Positions 46,169 to 55,571 are shown, counted from the stretch's first letter. The stretch: DNA of 64,000 nucleotides from Pseudonocardia sp. DSM 110487 (GCF_019468565.1 NZ_CP080521.1:1798001-1862000), one strand, 5' to 3'. Made by a program: numbers and translations. Notes: a model not told the origin generated them from the sequence alone.

Positions 46169-47917
46169 TTGCAAACTCAGGCGAGCGGCGCCCATCCGCT
46201 CAGCGGGATCGCTGTCAACGACTGGCCGTGCGACCGTTGCCACGCCGACGCGCGGCAACAGTGCCGAACCTTGCGATCCGGGAAACAGCGGAGGGTGGCG
46301 CACCTCGCCCGCTGGTCGACCGCGGTCGTGTTCACGCTGGCGACGAGGTGGTTGCCCCGGCTCCCGGAGTGGGACCGGCTCACGCTCGCCACCCGCGCCG
46401 TCGGCGGGACGGAGGGCAGCCCGCCCCCGGCTGCCTGGAACGACGTCACGGCGGTGCTGTGGCAGGCCGACCAGCTGCAGAAGGCTCTCGTGCGTCGCAT
46501 CGTCGACGACGCCACCCCGTTCGTGGACGCCTCCGAGCTGCGTCGTCCCGGCCTGCAGCTGGCGGCGGCGATGAAGGAGGCGGGGAACCTGCTGCGCCAG
46601 CAGCACCTGCAGGACGATCCCCGGCGGGCCGAGGTCGACATCATGGTGCTGCCCGACCGCGAGGACGAGCAGCCCTTCACCCTCGCGGAGCTGCGGGCCG
46701 CCCGCGATCTCGGGCAGGTGCACGTCACGGCGGCCGACATGGCCCGCCGCGCCGCCGCCGTCGCCGAGACCGGCGACGGCGCCGCCCGCTGGACCGTGCG
46801 CTGGGACCCGTCCGGCCAGTTCGACGCGGAACCCGTCCCCGGCGACGTTTCTGGCGACGACGGCGACCGGCCCTCGGTCCGCGGCTGGGTCGCCCACCCC
46901 TCGATCGTGGCCGACGAGCTGGGGCGCTGGAGCACGCGGCCGAGACCCGCGGAGGTCACGTGGCGTGGCGCGCCGCCGTCGCCGAGCTCACGGCTGTGCA
47001 CGTTCACCTCCGAGGCGATGCCGCGGGTGACCGAGGACCAGGCCGCCACGGCGTTCATGGCGCGCCGGGACCTGATCGCCGAGATCGTGGCCGAGATCGA
47101 CAGCCTGCGCCGCAGCGTCCCGCGGGACCGGATCGCGGAGGACGTCGCCGAGCGAGCCGCCCGGGTGCAGGCCGAGGAACCGCAGCTCCCCGACCTGTTC
47201 GCGCCCAGCGACTCGTGGGCGTGCACGAGGGCGGTGGAGTGGGTGCGGACCCGCGCCGTCGTTCGCACTCCCGACGAGGTGTGGGGGCAGTTCGACCGCG
47301 ACAGATCCGACGACCCCGACCGGGGCGAGGTGTGGCTCCCCGAGCGCACGGCCGAGCTGCTCGCCGTCGGGTACGCCGACGTGCCGGCCTATCTCACACG
47401 CCACTTCGGCGCGCACAGCGAGTCGGGAGCGGTGCAGCTGCTCCGGATCCCGGGGCCGGCGGGACCGCTGTACACGGTCGGCGCGGGGTCGCACCGGGCC
47501 CACCTGTGCCGCATCCTCGGGCTTCCGTGGATGTTCTCGGTGACGACGATGGTGTCGTTGCCGCGGCGGATCGAGACCACCGCCGTCACCCCCACCGAGC
47601 ACGGTCCGGAGGGGTGCCGCGAGACGGCCGCGCTGTGGCGGGGTCTCCTCGCGCGCGGGCTCGTCCAGGGGGAGCTGATCACGCGGTACTCCGACTGGGT
47701 CGTGGAGCTCCGCATCGAGTACGCGCTCGCGCCGTGGCTGCTGCTGCCCGCCGACCGCGCCACGGCCTACAACCAGCGCTACGAGCTGCTCCACCCCGGC
47801 GCGATGGCCGACGCCGGTATCCCGGACACGGCGATGCGCAGCCCGGAGGCGTGGCGCTCGTGGCTCACAGCGCCGCTTGCCGCGCGGGCAGCAGCCGGTA
47901 ACCGCGACGTTCCCTGA
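46169..47917 (+). CDS. Hypothetical protein with N-terminal zinc ribbon
   Basis: About 582 residues from a TTG at 46169; no ATG or GTG lies before the zinc motif in this frame, so the start is uncertain. Residues 20-48 read CDRCHADARQQC, then RTLRSGKQRRVAHLAR, a compact CxxC-x-C-x-H module seen at the N-terminus of many actinobacterial proteins. The middle is Asp/Glu/Arg-rich helical sequence. Near residue 450, YTVGAGSHRAHLCRILGLP resembles the substrate loop of ParB-like nuclease/NTPase domains. No neighbour gives a function. Codon use is normal for the genome, so it is a real gene. Confidence 0.6.
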   Translation: MQTQASGAHPLSGIAVNDWPCDRCHADARQQCRTLRSGKQRRVAHLARWSTAVVFTLATRWLPRLPEWDRLTLATRAVGGTEGSPPPAAWNDVTAVLWQADQLQKALVRRIVDDATPFVDASELRRPGLQLAAAMKEAGNLLRQQHLQDDPRRAEVDIMVLPDREDEQPFTLAELRAARDLGQVHVTAADMARRAAAVAETGDGAARWTVRWDPSGQFDAEPVPGDVSGDDGDRPSVRGWVAHPSIVADELGRWSTRPRPAEVTWRGAPPSPSSRLCTFTSEAMPRVTEDQAATAFMARRDLIAEIVAEIDSLRRSVPRDRIAEDVAERAARVQAEEPQLPDLFAPSDSWACTRAVEWVRTRAVVRTPDEVWGQFDRDRSDDPDRGEVWLPERTAELLAVGYADVPAYLTRHFGAHSESGAVQLLRIPGPAGPLYTVGAGSHRAHLCRILGLPWMFSVTTMVSLPRRIETTAVTPTEHGPEGCRETAALWRGLLARGLVQGELITRYSDWVVELRIEYALAPWLLLPADRATAYNQRYELLHPGAMADAGIPDTAMRSPEAWRSWLTAPLAARAAAGNRDVP

Positions 47918-47959
47918 ACGTACACACAGCCGTCACCCGCCTGGGTACGGTCTGAGCCC

Positions 47960-48541
47960 ATGTCGGGACGGCGAGAGCGCGAGGGCGGACACCGCGCCCA
48001 TGTGCTCCCGCAGAGCCGCGTCGGCCGCACCGCGGCGGCGGTCGCCGCTGCCGGCATCACCACGAGCGGCGGCCACGTCCTCGCCACCGGCCACGCACCC
48101 CCGCTGATCGGCCTCGTGCTGGCCCTCGCCCTCACGACCGCCGCGTCGTGGTGGCTGACCCGCGACGAGCGTGGCTGGGAGCGCCTGGCCGCCGCCCAGC
48201 TCGTCGCGCAGCTCGGTGGCCACGCCCTGTTCGTGGGCACCGCGACCGATCCGGCCGTCCACGCGGGCCACGGCGTGCTCGGGCCGGAACTGGTGCTGCT
48301 CGCCCACGTGCTGGGCGCCGCCGTATCGGGAGCGTGGCTGCGCTGCGGTGAACGCCGCGCCGTGGAGGCCGCCCGCCGTGCGGTCGCGGCGCTGCGCAGG
48401 CTCCTCTGCCGGTTGCTGGCGGAGTGGCGCACGGCCCGTCCGCAGGCGCGGCGGCGCCCGGTGGACGCACCCGCCCGGGTTTCGCTGACGCTGCGGCTGC
48501 GGCATTCGATCGTGCACCGGGGGCCACCGGCGGTCTGCTGA
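47960..48541 (+). CDS. Small multi-pass membrane protein of unknown function
   Basis: 193 residues with three to four hydrophobic segments (about 21-62, 75-92, 103-122) and a basic Arg/Ala-rich tail. TACGGT at 47946-47951 lies 8 bases before the ATG, so its message may be leaderless. It precedes a PepSY-type membrane protein by about 100 bases on the same strand; His residues in the loops (GGHVLATGHAP, DPAVHAGHGVLG) hint at metal or haem contact. No family is recognised with confidence. Confidence 0.55.
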   Translation: MSGRREREGGHRAHVLPQSRVGRTAAAVAAAGITTSGGHVLATGHAPPLIGLVLALALTTAASWWLTRDERGWERLAAAQLVAQLGGHALFVGTATDPAVHAGHGVLGPELVLLAHVLGAAVSGAWLRCGERRAVEAARRAVAALRRLLCRLLAEWRTARPQARRRPVDAPARVSLTLRLRHSIVHRGPPAVC

Positions 48542-48645
48542 CCCGCCTGCCTCACCGGCCGATCCGGCCCGGGCACGCCGCGATCTCCGCTCCGCGGTGC
48601 CCACCGGACCTGCCGTCCCCCGCTGCCCTCGAATCCGGAGACCCC

Positions 48646-50028
48646 ATGTCCGTGATCCCGAAATCCGCTACGAGCCCACCCGCTCCCCGCACCCGGTCGG
48701 GCTGGCGAGGCCTCGTGCTGCGCCTGCACTTCTACGCCGGCCTGCTCGTCGGACCGTTCATCCTGGTGGCAACGGTCACCGGCGTGCTCTACGTGCTCAC
48801 CCCCCAGCTCGAGTCCGTCCTCTACTCCGAGCAGCTGCGCGTGCCGCCGACGGCGCAACAGCTCACGCTGGCCGACCAGGTGCGCGCGGCGGTGGCCACC
48901 GAGCCCGGCGGCGAGCTGGCCGCCGTCCGGCCCGCGCCCGAGCCCGGGGCGACGACCCGAGTGCTGTTCAACGACGAGGCACTCGGCGAGTCCGAGCGCC
49001 GCACCGTGTTCGTCGACCCGGGCACCGGCGAGGTGCAGGGCTCGCTCGTCACGTACGGGACCAGCGGCGTGCTGCCGTTCCGGATGACGATCGACCAGCT
49101 GCACCGCAACCTCCTGCTCGGCGAGCCGGGACGCCTCTACAGCGAGCTCGCCGCGTCCTGGCTGTGGGTGGTCGCGCTGGGCGGGCTGGCGCTGTGGGTT
49201 GCGCGGTGGCGGGCCCGCCGCGCCTCCATCCGCGATCTGGTCCGAGCGGAGCCGGGAGCGCTGGGCCGCCGCCGCATGCTGAGCAGGCACGGATCGCTCG
49301 GTGTCTGGCTGCTGCTCGGTGCCCTGTTCCTCTCCGCGACCGGGCTCACCTGGTCCGCCTACGCCGGTGAGAACGTGTCCGCGCTGCGTGCCTCCCTCGG
49401 CTGGAGCACCCCGTCGCTGGAGTCGGGCGGGCACGCCGGGCACGGCGGCGGGCCTGGCGCCCATCATGACGTCGACCCCGCCCAGTTCGATTCGGTGCTC
49501 GCCACCGCTCGGGCCGCCGGCATCGACGCCGGGCTGATCGAGATCGGGCTGCCCGCCGAGCACGGCGCGGCCTGGACCGTCACCGAGATCAAGCGGAGCT
49601 GGCCGACCGAGGTCGACGCCGTCGCGGTCGACGGTGACACCGGTGCCGTGGTGGACGAGGTGCGCTTCGCGGACTACCCGCTCATGGCGAAGCTCGCCCG
49701 ATGGGGCATCGACGCGCACATGGGCGTGCTCTTCGGCGTGGCCAACCAGCTCGTGCTGGTCGCGTTCGGCGTCGGGATGATCACGCTGATCGTGCTCGGC
49801 TACCGCATGTGGTGGCTGCGCAGGCCCACCCGCGGGCGAGGCTGGCGGCTCGTCCCGCGCGGCCAGCTCCGCGGCGCCGCGTGGCCGGCCGTGATCGTGG
49901 CGGTCGTACTTGCCGTCGTGCTCGGCTGGTTCGCGCCGCTGCTGGGCGTCAGCCTCCTCGCCTTCCTCGTGATCGACGCGCTGCTCGCTCGCCGGTCACG
50001 AAGTGTGCAGTCACCGAACCGACCGTAA
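48646..50028 (+). CDS. PepSY-associated (PiuB-like) iron-regulated membrane protein
   Basis: 460 residues, GGAG before the ATG. Four helices: RLHFYAGLLVGPFILVATVTGVLYVL, a central pair near 175-195 and 225-245, and C-terminal helices. TIDQLHRNLLLGEPGRLYSELAASW and GIDAHMGVLFGVANQLVLVAFG are hallmarks of the PepSY_TM family. An extracytoplasmic loop carries GHAGHGGGPGAHHD, a His-rich stretch that could bind Cu, Fe or Zn. The family is linked to iron/siderophore and copper handling; specificity here is unknown. Confidence 0.88.
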   Translation: MSVIPKSATSPPAPRTRSGWRGLVLRLHFYAGLLVGPFILVATVTGVLYVLTPQLESVLYSEQLRVPPTAQQLTLADQVRAAVATEPGGELAAVRPAPEPGATTRVLFNDEALGESERRTVFVDPGTGEVQGSLVTYGTSGVLPFRMTIDQLHRNLLLGEPGRLYSELAASWLWVVALGGLALWVARWRARRASIRDLVRAEPGALGRRRMLSRHGSLGVWLLLGALFLSATGLTWSAYAGENVSALRASLGWSTPSLESGGHAGHGGGPGAHHDVDPAQFDSVLATARAAGIDAGLIEIGLPAEHGAAWTVTEIKRSWPTEVDAVAVDGDTGAVVDEVRFADYPLMAKLARWGIDAHMGVLFGVANQLVLVAFGVGMITLIVLGYRMWWLRRPTRGRGWRLVPRGQLRGAAWPAVIVAVVLAVVLGWFAPLLGVSLLAFLVIDALLARRSRSVQSPNRP

Positions 50029-50124
50029 CCTTTCGAACGTGTCTGCATTGCACCAGGCAGAAGCGAGCGGCGACACCACGTGAACTCCCGCGGGGTGGTG
50101 CCCGCAGCGTGACGGGAGGAACCC

Positions 50125-50289
50125 GTGAAGAACTTCCAGGTCATGGCCCACTGGTTCTGCGGCGACTGCGACGTGGAAGGCCGCGACGTCGCCGCAGAGC
50201 CCGAGTGCTGGAACTGCGGCGGGACCGTCACGGTGACCGCGCGACCCACCGTCCCCACGGAGCACCGCCCGGCCGATGGAGGCGCCTGA
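50125..50289 (+). CDS. Small zinc-ribbon protein beside the formamidase cluster
   Basis: 54 residues. GTG 50125 follows GGGAGGA. It has CGDCD and CWNCG, two CxxC pairs 14 residues apart, the geometry of a rubredoxin-like zinc ribbon. The stop is 30 bases from the stop of the convergent fmdA gene. It is too short for most gene callers but has a good ribosome binding site and metal motif. Function unknown; a FmdB-like zinc ribbon lies at the other end of the same cluster. Confidence 0.7.
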   Translation: MKNFQVMAHWFCGDCDVEGRDVAAEPECWNCGGTVTVTARPTVPTEHRPADGGA

Positions 50290-50319
50290 CCCACGGGTCA
50301 GGCGCCGCCGCTGGGCAGG

Positions 50320-51573
50320 TCAGGACGTCACCGCACACTGACCCCGATCCTGGCGGACCGGCCCGGCCGCCGACGGCTTCACGTCGAAGTCGAAGATCGC
50401 GGTCGGCAGGTAGAGCGAGCAGCAGGCGTTCGGGATGTCCACGATCCCGCTGACCCGGCCCTCGATCGGCGCCGAGCCCAGCAGCAGGTACGCCTGCTCG
50501 CCCGAGTAGCCGAACTTCTTCAGGTACTCGACGGCGTTCAGGCACGCGCGCCGGTAGGCCACGGTCGCGTCGAGGTAGTAGTTCTCGTCGGTCTCGCGGT
50601 CCACCGAGATGCCGATGAACGTCATGAACTCCGAGTACCGGGGTTCCACGTTGCCCGGCATGAACACCGGGTTCGTCGTCACGCCATAGGCCTCCATCCC
50701 GCCCTTGATCAGGTCGATGTGGAAGTCGATGAAGCCGCCCATCTCGATCGCGCCGCAGAACGTGATCTCCCCGTCGCCCTGGCTGAAGTGCAGGTCGCCG
50801 CCGGAGAGCTTCGCGTCCCTCACGTGGACCGGGTAGAAGACGCGCGAGCCGCGGGTGAAGTTCTTGATGTCGTGGTTGCCACCGTTCTCCCGGGCGGGAA
50901 CGGTGCGGGCGCCGTCGCGGGCGATCGCCTGTGCCTCCGAACCCGCCGCCGTCCCGCCGAGCGCGTTCTGCTCGAGCGGCGGTAGCGCCAGCGGTGGCAC
51001 CCGGTTCGGGTCCTTGTCGATGAGCGCTCGCTCCCGGCGGTTCCACCGCTCGAGCAGCTCGGCCGACGGTGCCGTGCCGAACAGCCCGGGGTGGGTGATG
51101 CCGGTGTAGCGCACCCCCGGGAGGTGCCGTGACGTCGCCACCTGGCCGGCGAAGTCCCAGATCGCCTTGTAGGCGTCGGGGAAGTAGTCGGTCAGGAAGC
51201 CGCCGCCGTTGGCCTTCGCGAAGACGCCGGTGTAGCCCCAGCCCTGGCCGGGGGCGTCGCCGTACTCCTGCGGGGCCTGCACGGGGCCGAGGTCGAGGAT
51301 GTCGACCACCAGCAGGTCGCCGGGCTCGGCGCCTTCCACACCGATCGGCCCGCTCAACATGTGCGCACGCGTGAGGTCGACGTCGCGCACGTCGTTCGCC
51401 GAGTCGTTGTTGCCGATCTGGGCGTCGGTCCACTCGCGGCACTCGACCCGGATCTGCTGCCCGGGGCGGACCATCACCGCGACGGGCACGTCCGGATGCC
51501 ACCGGTTGTGCCCGGGAACCGCCTGATCACGCATCGACTTCGCCTGATCGACGCTGAACACCACATCGGGCAT
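50320..51573 (-). CDS. fmdA: Formamidase
   Basis: 417 residues, the usual length for FmdA. Hydrolyses formamide or related short amides to ammonia and formate. VFSVDQAKSMRDQAVPGHNRWHPDVP at the start, GPIGVEGAEPGDLLVVDILDLGP, FSQGDGEITFCGAIEMGGF and YSGEQAYLLLGSAPIEGRVSGIVDIPNACCSLYLP are diagnostic. It lies 30 bases after amiS, and the FmdB-like gene precedes both, so an amide is imported and then used as nitrogen source. A shorter relative lies at 7020-8018. Confidence 0.94.
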   Translation of the reverse strand: MPDVVFSVDQAKSMRDQAVPGHNRWHPDVPVAVMVRPGQQIRVECREWTDAQIGNNDSANDVRDVDLTRAHMLSGPIGVEGAEPGDLLVVDILDLGPVQAPQEYGDAPGQGWGYTGVFAKANGGGFLTDYFPDAYKAIWDFAGQVATSRHLPGVRYTGITHPGLFGTAPSAELLERWNRRERALIDKDPNRVPPLALPPLEQNALGGTAAGSEAQAIARDGARTVPARENGGNHDIKNFTRGSRVFYPVHVRDAKLSGGDLHFSQGDGEITFCGAIEMGGFIDFHIDLIKGGMEAYGVTTNPVFMPGNVEPRYSEFMTFIGISVDRETDENYYLDATVAYRRACLNAVEYLKKFGYSGEQAYLLLGSAPIEGRVSGIVDIPNACCSLYLPTAIFDFDVKPSAAGPVRQDRGQCAVTS

Positions 51574-51603
51574 CGCAGATCCTCCTTCGTCGATACTTGT
51601 CGA

Positions 51604-52245
51604 TCAACCCGGCGCCGGATGGGCGGTCGGGGCATGCCTCGCCGCCGGTGCTCCCGGCGCGCGAGGGTGGATGTAGGCGTAGAGGGCTCCGAACACCACG
51701 ACCCCGCCGACGGCCAGGCCGATCGCGATCGCGTCCTCGTTCCGCCACATGTCGGTGAGCAGCAGGAACGCCGGGATCGCGGCCGTCACCCACGCCTGGA
51801 TGATCGTGACCCATCCGGTGTAGCGCCCGATCCACTCGTGCTTGAGGCCCAGCAGGACGAAGAAGAGCGCCCACAGGAAGGCCCAGTAGAGCCAGATGAC
51901 GCCGAACGCGCTGTCGCGGAGGATCGCGAAGTTCGCCCACGAGTAGCCGAGCGCGACCACCGCGACGAACAGCGAGAACCAGCCGACGCCGGTGGTGTCG
52001 AGCCCGGCGAGCAGGTTGATGCCGACGTAGAGGTAGGTGAACCCGAACAGGTACAACCCCGACGCAGCGAGGATCGCGGCCGGGTCGTTGTTCGCCGTGA
52101 AGATCAGGTACGTGGGCGTGACGACCTGCAGCGCCCCGACGAACAGGTTGATCGGCGCGGCCGCTCTGCCCTCGACCACCCCGAGCAACAGCAGCCCGTT
52201 GATGAACAAGACGGCTCCGACGTACAGGAGACCGACCAGACCCAT
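51604..52245 (-). CDS. amiS: AmiS/UreI family amide or urea channel
   Basis: 213 residues, six to seven helices. GAGGAGG lies upstream of ATG 52245. Proton-gated or facilitative uptake of urea and short amides: MGLVGLLYVGAVLFINGLLLLG at the N-terminus, NNDPAAILAASGLYLFGFTYLYVGI and FAILRDSAFGVIWLYWAFLWALFF are typical. Cotranscribed with fmdA, for which it would supply substrate. Confidence 0.93.
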   Translation of the reverse strand: MGLVGLLYVGAVLFINGLLLLGVVEGRAAAPINLFVGALQVVTPTYLIFTANNDPAAILAASGLYLFGFTYLYVGINLLAGLDTTGVGWFSLFVAVVALGYSWANFAILRDSAFGVIWLYWAFLWALFFVLLGLKHEWIGRYTGWVTIIQAWVTAAIPAFLLLTDMWRNEDAIAIGLAVGGVVVFGALYAYIHPRAPGAPAARHAPTAHPAPG

Positions 52246-52280
52246 AGTTCGACCCTCCTCGGTGGCACCGGCGGCGTGGG

Positions 52281-52559
52281 TCAGGGGCGCGGCAGGCGCG
52301 CCTGGCGACGGTCGGCCGGGGCGCGCCTGCGGGCGGCCCGCGGCACCGACGTGACGACATCCGGGGCGTCCCGGCTGGCTTCCTCGCGCAGCCGCTCCCG
52401 CGCGAGGGCCGGGTCCATGCGGTTCAGCTGGGGCGCCGACCAGCGCCGCGGGGACGGATCTCCGCAGGTGGGACAGGTGCGTTGCGCGTCGGCCGCCCCC
52501 ATCGGCAGCGCCACCGCCCACGGCCCGCATGCCGGGCACCGGTACTCGTAACGCACCAT
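52281..52559 (-). CDS. FmdB family zinc-ribbon protein
   Basis: 92 residues. MVRYEYRCPACG at the start and CPTCGDPSPRRWSAP give two CxxC pairs 16 residues apart, followed by a basic tail. FmdB-type proteins accompany formamidase genes (Methylophilus fmd cluster) and are called regulatory, though the mechanism is not settled. First gene of the minus-strand fmdB-amiS-fmdA unit, 35 bases before amiS. The 145 bases before its start (52560-52704) hold the promoter; no gene there. Confidence 0.85.
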   Translation of the reverse strand: MVRYEYRCPACGPWAVALPMGAADAQRTCPTCGDPSPRRWSAPQLNRMDPALARERLREEASRDAPDVVTSVPRAARRRAPADRRQARLPRP

Positions 52560-52704
52560 TGCGTCCCACCGCCCCCGATCGAGGAGGCCGAAAGTAGACC
52601 TGCGGCCCCTGCCGGGACAGGCCCTAACGGACCCCGGGGCGGCGCCGCCGGACCCGCCGGAGGACGTAGTCGGATGCGCATCAGAAGGCGGGGAGCGTTA
52701 GGCC

Positions 52705-53055
52705 TCAGGGCTCGACCGTGGCGAGGATCTTATCGACGTCCTCGGGATCGGCGTCGTGCTCCACCAGCACCTGGCGGATTCGGTCCTGGCCCGGCTGGCC
52801 GGGCGGGTAGGGCCGGTCGCCGATCAGGATGCGCGCCCAGCCCTGGGGATCGTCGACATCACCGCGGCGCAGCGCGGCCGCCACGTCGTCCTCGGATGAC
52901 CGGTTGATCGACTCCTTCTGAGCGGGTTGTGCGGTGGTGCTTCCCAAGCCCGGCAGGCTGGGCTGGTCCGACCCGCTGCGCGAGCCACCGACGCAGCCCG
53001 ACAACGCGGTCGCCAGCAGGATCGCGACCGCGGCACGCATCCAGTTCCGCTCCAT
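52705..53055 (-). CDS. Small putative lipoprotein
   Basis: 116 residues from ATG 53055; ATG 53040 also fits. The signal segment AAVAILLATALSGC ends in a good lipobox. After a Ser/Gly/Pro linker the rest is charged and helical (EDDVAAALRRGDVDDPQGWARILIGDRPY, QVLVEHDADPEDVDKILATV). No family recognised. Divergent from the DUF2270 gene with about 150 bases between. Confidence 0.7.
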   Translation of the reverse strand: MERNWMRAAVAILLATALSGCVGGSRSGSDQPSLPGLGSTTAQPAQKESINRSSEDDVAAALRRGDVDDPQGWARILIGDRPYPPGQPGQDRIRQVLVEHDADPEDVDKILATVEP

Positions 53056-53207
53056 CGCAGGGTGCGTACCCGGTGGGAACGAGGTCAATCGGTGCGATGG
53101 CGCGATCGTTCCGAGCTGCAGCCGCGCGGGTGGACAAGCGACGGAAGATTCACCTGGCCCTGTATGCAGTCAGCTTTCGCGTGCACACGAGTACGAGGAG
53201 ACAGGCG

Positions 53208-53930
53208 ATGGATGCAACCGACGACACCGTGACGTCCACGGATATGGGCGGGACCGAAGCGCATCCCACCAATCCGTTCGGACCGGAAGCAGCTGGGATC
53301 CTCTCCACCGAGCATTGGAGCCTGCTCAGCTCGCGGTCCCTGATCTGGAACGAAGCGATGAGCCGCACCACGGTCTTCCTCAGCCTGCTGTCGGCGACGA
53401 TCGTCGCGCTCGCACTGCTGGCCGACGCGACAAGCTTCGGTGAGCAGACCACGACACTCGCCCTGGTCCTGCTGCCGATCGTGCTGCTGCTCGGCATCGT
53501 GACCCACGTGCGCCTGGTGGCGATCAACAACGAGGAAGTGCGGACGATGCTGGCCATGAACCGGCTGCGCCACGCCTACCTGAAGATCGCGCCCGGCCTG
53601 AGACCGTACTTCAGCACCGGCTTCCACGACGACGAGCGAGGCCTGGCCGCCAGCTATCTGATGATCGGCTCCCGAGGAATGCGACCGTGGAGCCAGTTCC
53701 TGCAGGCCATGGCCACACTCGTCGCCACCGTCGATGCCATGCTCGCGGCGAGCATCGTGGTGCTGGCCATGCAGGCCGCCGACGCGTCCACGGCCGGCAT
53801 GATCGCGGCAGCCGCCTCCGTGTTCCTGATCGTCTGGGGCGCGTTGGTGTTCGCACAGCGCCATGCCTTGGAACCGCTGCGTCACACCCCACCGCGCTTT
53901 CCCAGCCCGATCGAGATCGAGGATGCATGA
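53208..53930 (+). CDS. DUF2270 membrane protein
   Basis: 240 residues, AGGAG before the ATG. STEHWSLLSSRSLIWNEAMSRTTVFLSLLSATIVALALL, with a following helix pair (about 52-100) and RHAYLKIAPGLRPYFSTGFHDDERG, is the DUF2270 pattern. Two more helices lie near 155-205. Function unknown. It is the last ordinary-composition gene before the lower-GC island. Confidence 0.85.
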   Translation: MDATDDTVTSTDMGGTEAHPTNPFGPEAAGILSTEHWSLLSSRSLIWNEAMSRTTVFLSLLSATIVALALLADATSFGEQTTTLALVLLPIVLLLGIVTHVRLVAINNEEVRTMLAMNRLRHAYLKIAPGLRPYFSTGFHDDERGLAASYLMIGSRGMRPWSQFLQAMATLVATVDAMLAASIVVLAMQAADASTAGMIAAAASVFLIVWGALVFAQRHALEPLRHTPPRFPSPIEIEDA

Positions 53931-54075
53931 CGCGGCGGCGTAATTCGGTGCCGCACTGCTGGCGTAATCCACGGCGCCCGGCAGATGGGACTGCTCGGCG
54001 GTTGTAGAACTGTGCGCGTCCTCTTCCCGGTTCACTATCCTGGCCGCCGAGTTGGCTACATGCATCAGACCATGG

Positions 54076-55571
54076 CTAGCCCGGCAGGCGGCCGCTGTCA
54101 TTCCCTGTCTCTGGTACTGACAAGGAGACGTAGAGAGGTGTGCCGATGATGAATATGCGATCTTCTCGGTCGCGAATGATGCTGAGGCACCTGGCCACGG
54201 CGTCCACGGGCTGCCAATCAGGACCGAAGGCCTCGACAACCGAGTCGAATTCAATTCTGCGAAAACTGTCCGGACCATCATCTTGCGCTAGCTCAGACGT
54301 TGCATTCTCTGCGCCGCCACTGTCCGACCAATCTTCCGCGGAAAGTTCTTCAAGCAGATGGCGAATGCCGACTATCCCAGAAGCCGAGTACCCCCACGGA
54401 CCGCCCACAAGATGATCTGCGGGCCGGTCGAGCAGATACTCCGCGGAACCGCCCAATATGAATCGAATACCACCCCTCTGGCCGACAAAAAGTGCCCCTC
54501 CGATATCTTGGCCCGGGACGCCGTAGACAACGGGGGTTGCTGCCAGCTTGAACCAATGCCCAACCTTGAGCGTGGTGTCGGTGACGTCCTTGAATCCGTG
54601 GAGTTGCTCAATACTGGACTCGACAGGTGAACAAGCGCAATCACGTCGGCGGCTTTGCTGTCCGGGCTCGTGCCGATGCCGGGGGTCCACAGACCGAAAT
54701 CGTTGCGTAGGTCGGCGGGGCGCGACTTCTTGACTCGCTCCCATACATCTGGATTGATCGAACGGCCGATCCGTCCGACCTTGCGGGCGGAGACGTAGAT
54801 GTAGTCCCGCGCGGACTGCGCGGTATCCGCCAGCAGCGAGGTACGTGCATGTGCACCTGACTGGCGGTCTCGCATAGCCTCGATGATATCCGACTTCAAT
54901 GCCAAGTAGCTCCGGTGAAGATGTGAATCTGGGCGTATGATTGAAAAGTGATCCCCAGGTAGAACGCCGGCATCGGGGAATGCGCCCCGTGCTGACGTAG
55001 GAGTAACCACGTTGTCCTGCTCGCCTGCGTAGACGCGAATCCCAAGGCGATGCCCCTCCACACCGGTATCGTCAGTATGGATTATCCGGTTTATGACTGT
55101 CGAATGGGCTGAGGCCACGCTTTCATTGATGGGTCGGAGCTGTTGCTCGTGCGGGTGTCGCCAGAGTGGCCGGGCAAATCGCCGGGCTATGGCAAATAGT
55201 TCGGAGCCAGAGTTTGGGCAGGCGAACATCACCACTTTAACGATACTCGCCAGCTCCGACGTGCGTGCATTCATGACGGTGCGAGCAAGATGTCGCTGGA
55301 TGATCAGCCCACCTTGACTGTGGGACACAAGAATAATGTTCTCGGCATTAGTGACCTCGACTCGCAGAAATGTGGCGAGGCTGTCAGCCAGGACGTCGAA
55401 GTCGGGAATCCGACGCAATGGGTTCAAGTTGAGCTTTGGTGTCGGATACTCAAAGTTGCACATCTCTACATCGCCCAGTGCGGGATCGGTCTTCACGAGG
55501 TCTTGTAGCGGCGTCCACGTCTGGGCAGATGAGAATAGTCCGTGAACGAAAACTGCAGCTGTCCGAGTCAT
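54076..55571 (-). pseudogene. Frameshifted gene: lipase-like hydrolase fused to a YIYVS-type module
   Basis: About 498 residues if the frame is restored. The start is ATG 55571. Residues 1-215 form an alpha/beta hydrolase: VFVHGLFSSAQTWTPL, nucleophile Ser85 in SHSQGG, acid near GEQDNVV, His in PGDHFS. From about 254 a second module starts DYIYVSARKVGRIGRSI. Between about 54612 and 54632 the reading frame changes by one base; similarity-like sequence (VTDTTLKVGHWFKLAATPVVYG to FIIGTPLYVSLS) continues in another frame to 54076. GC is well below the rest of the window, so it was probably acquired. It might be a sequencing error, a real mutation or, less likely, programmed shifting. Confidence 0.6.
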
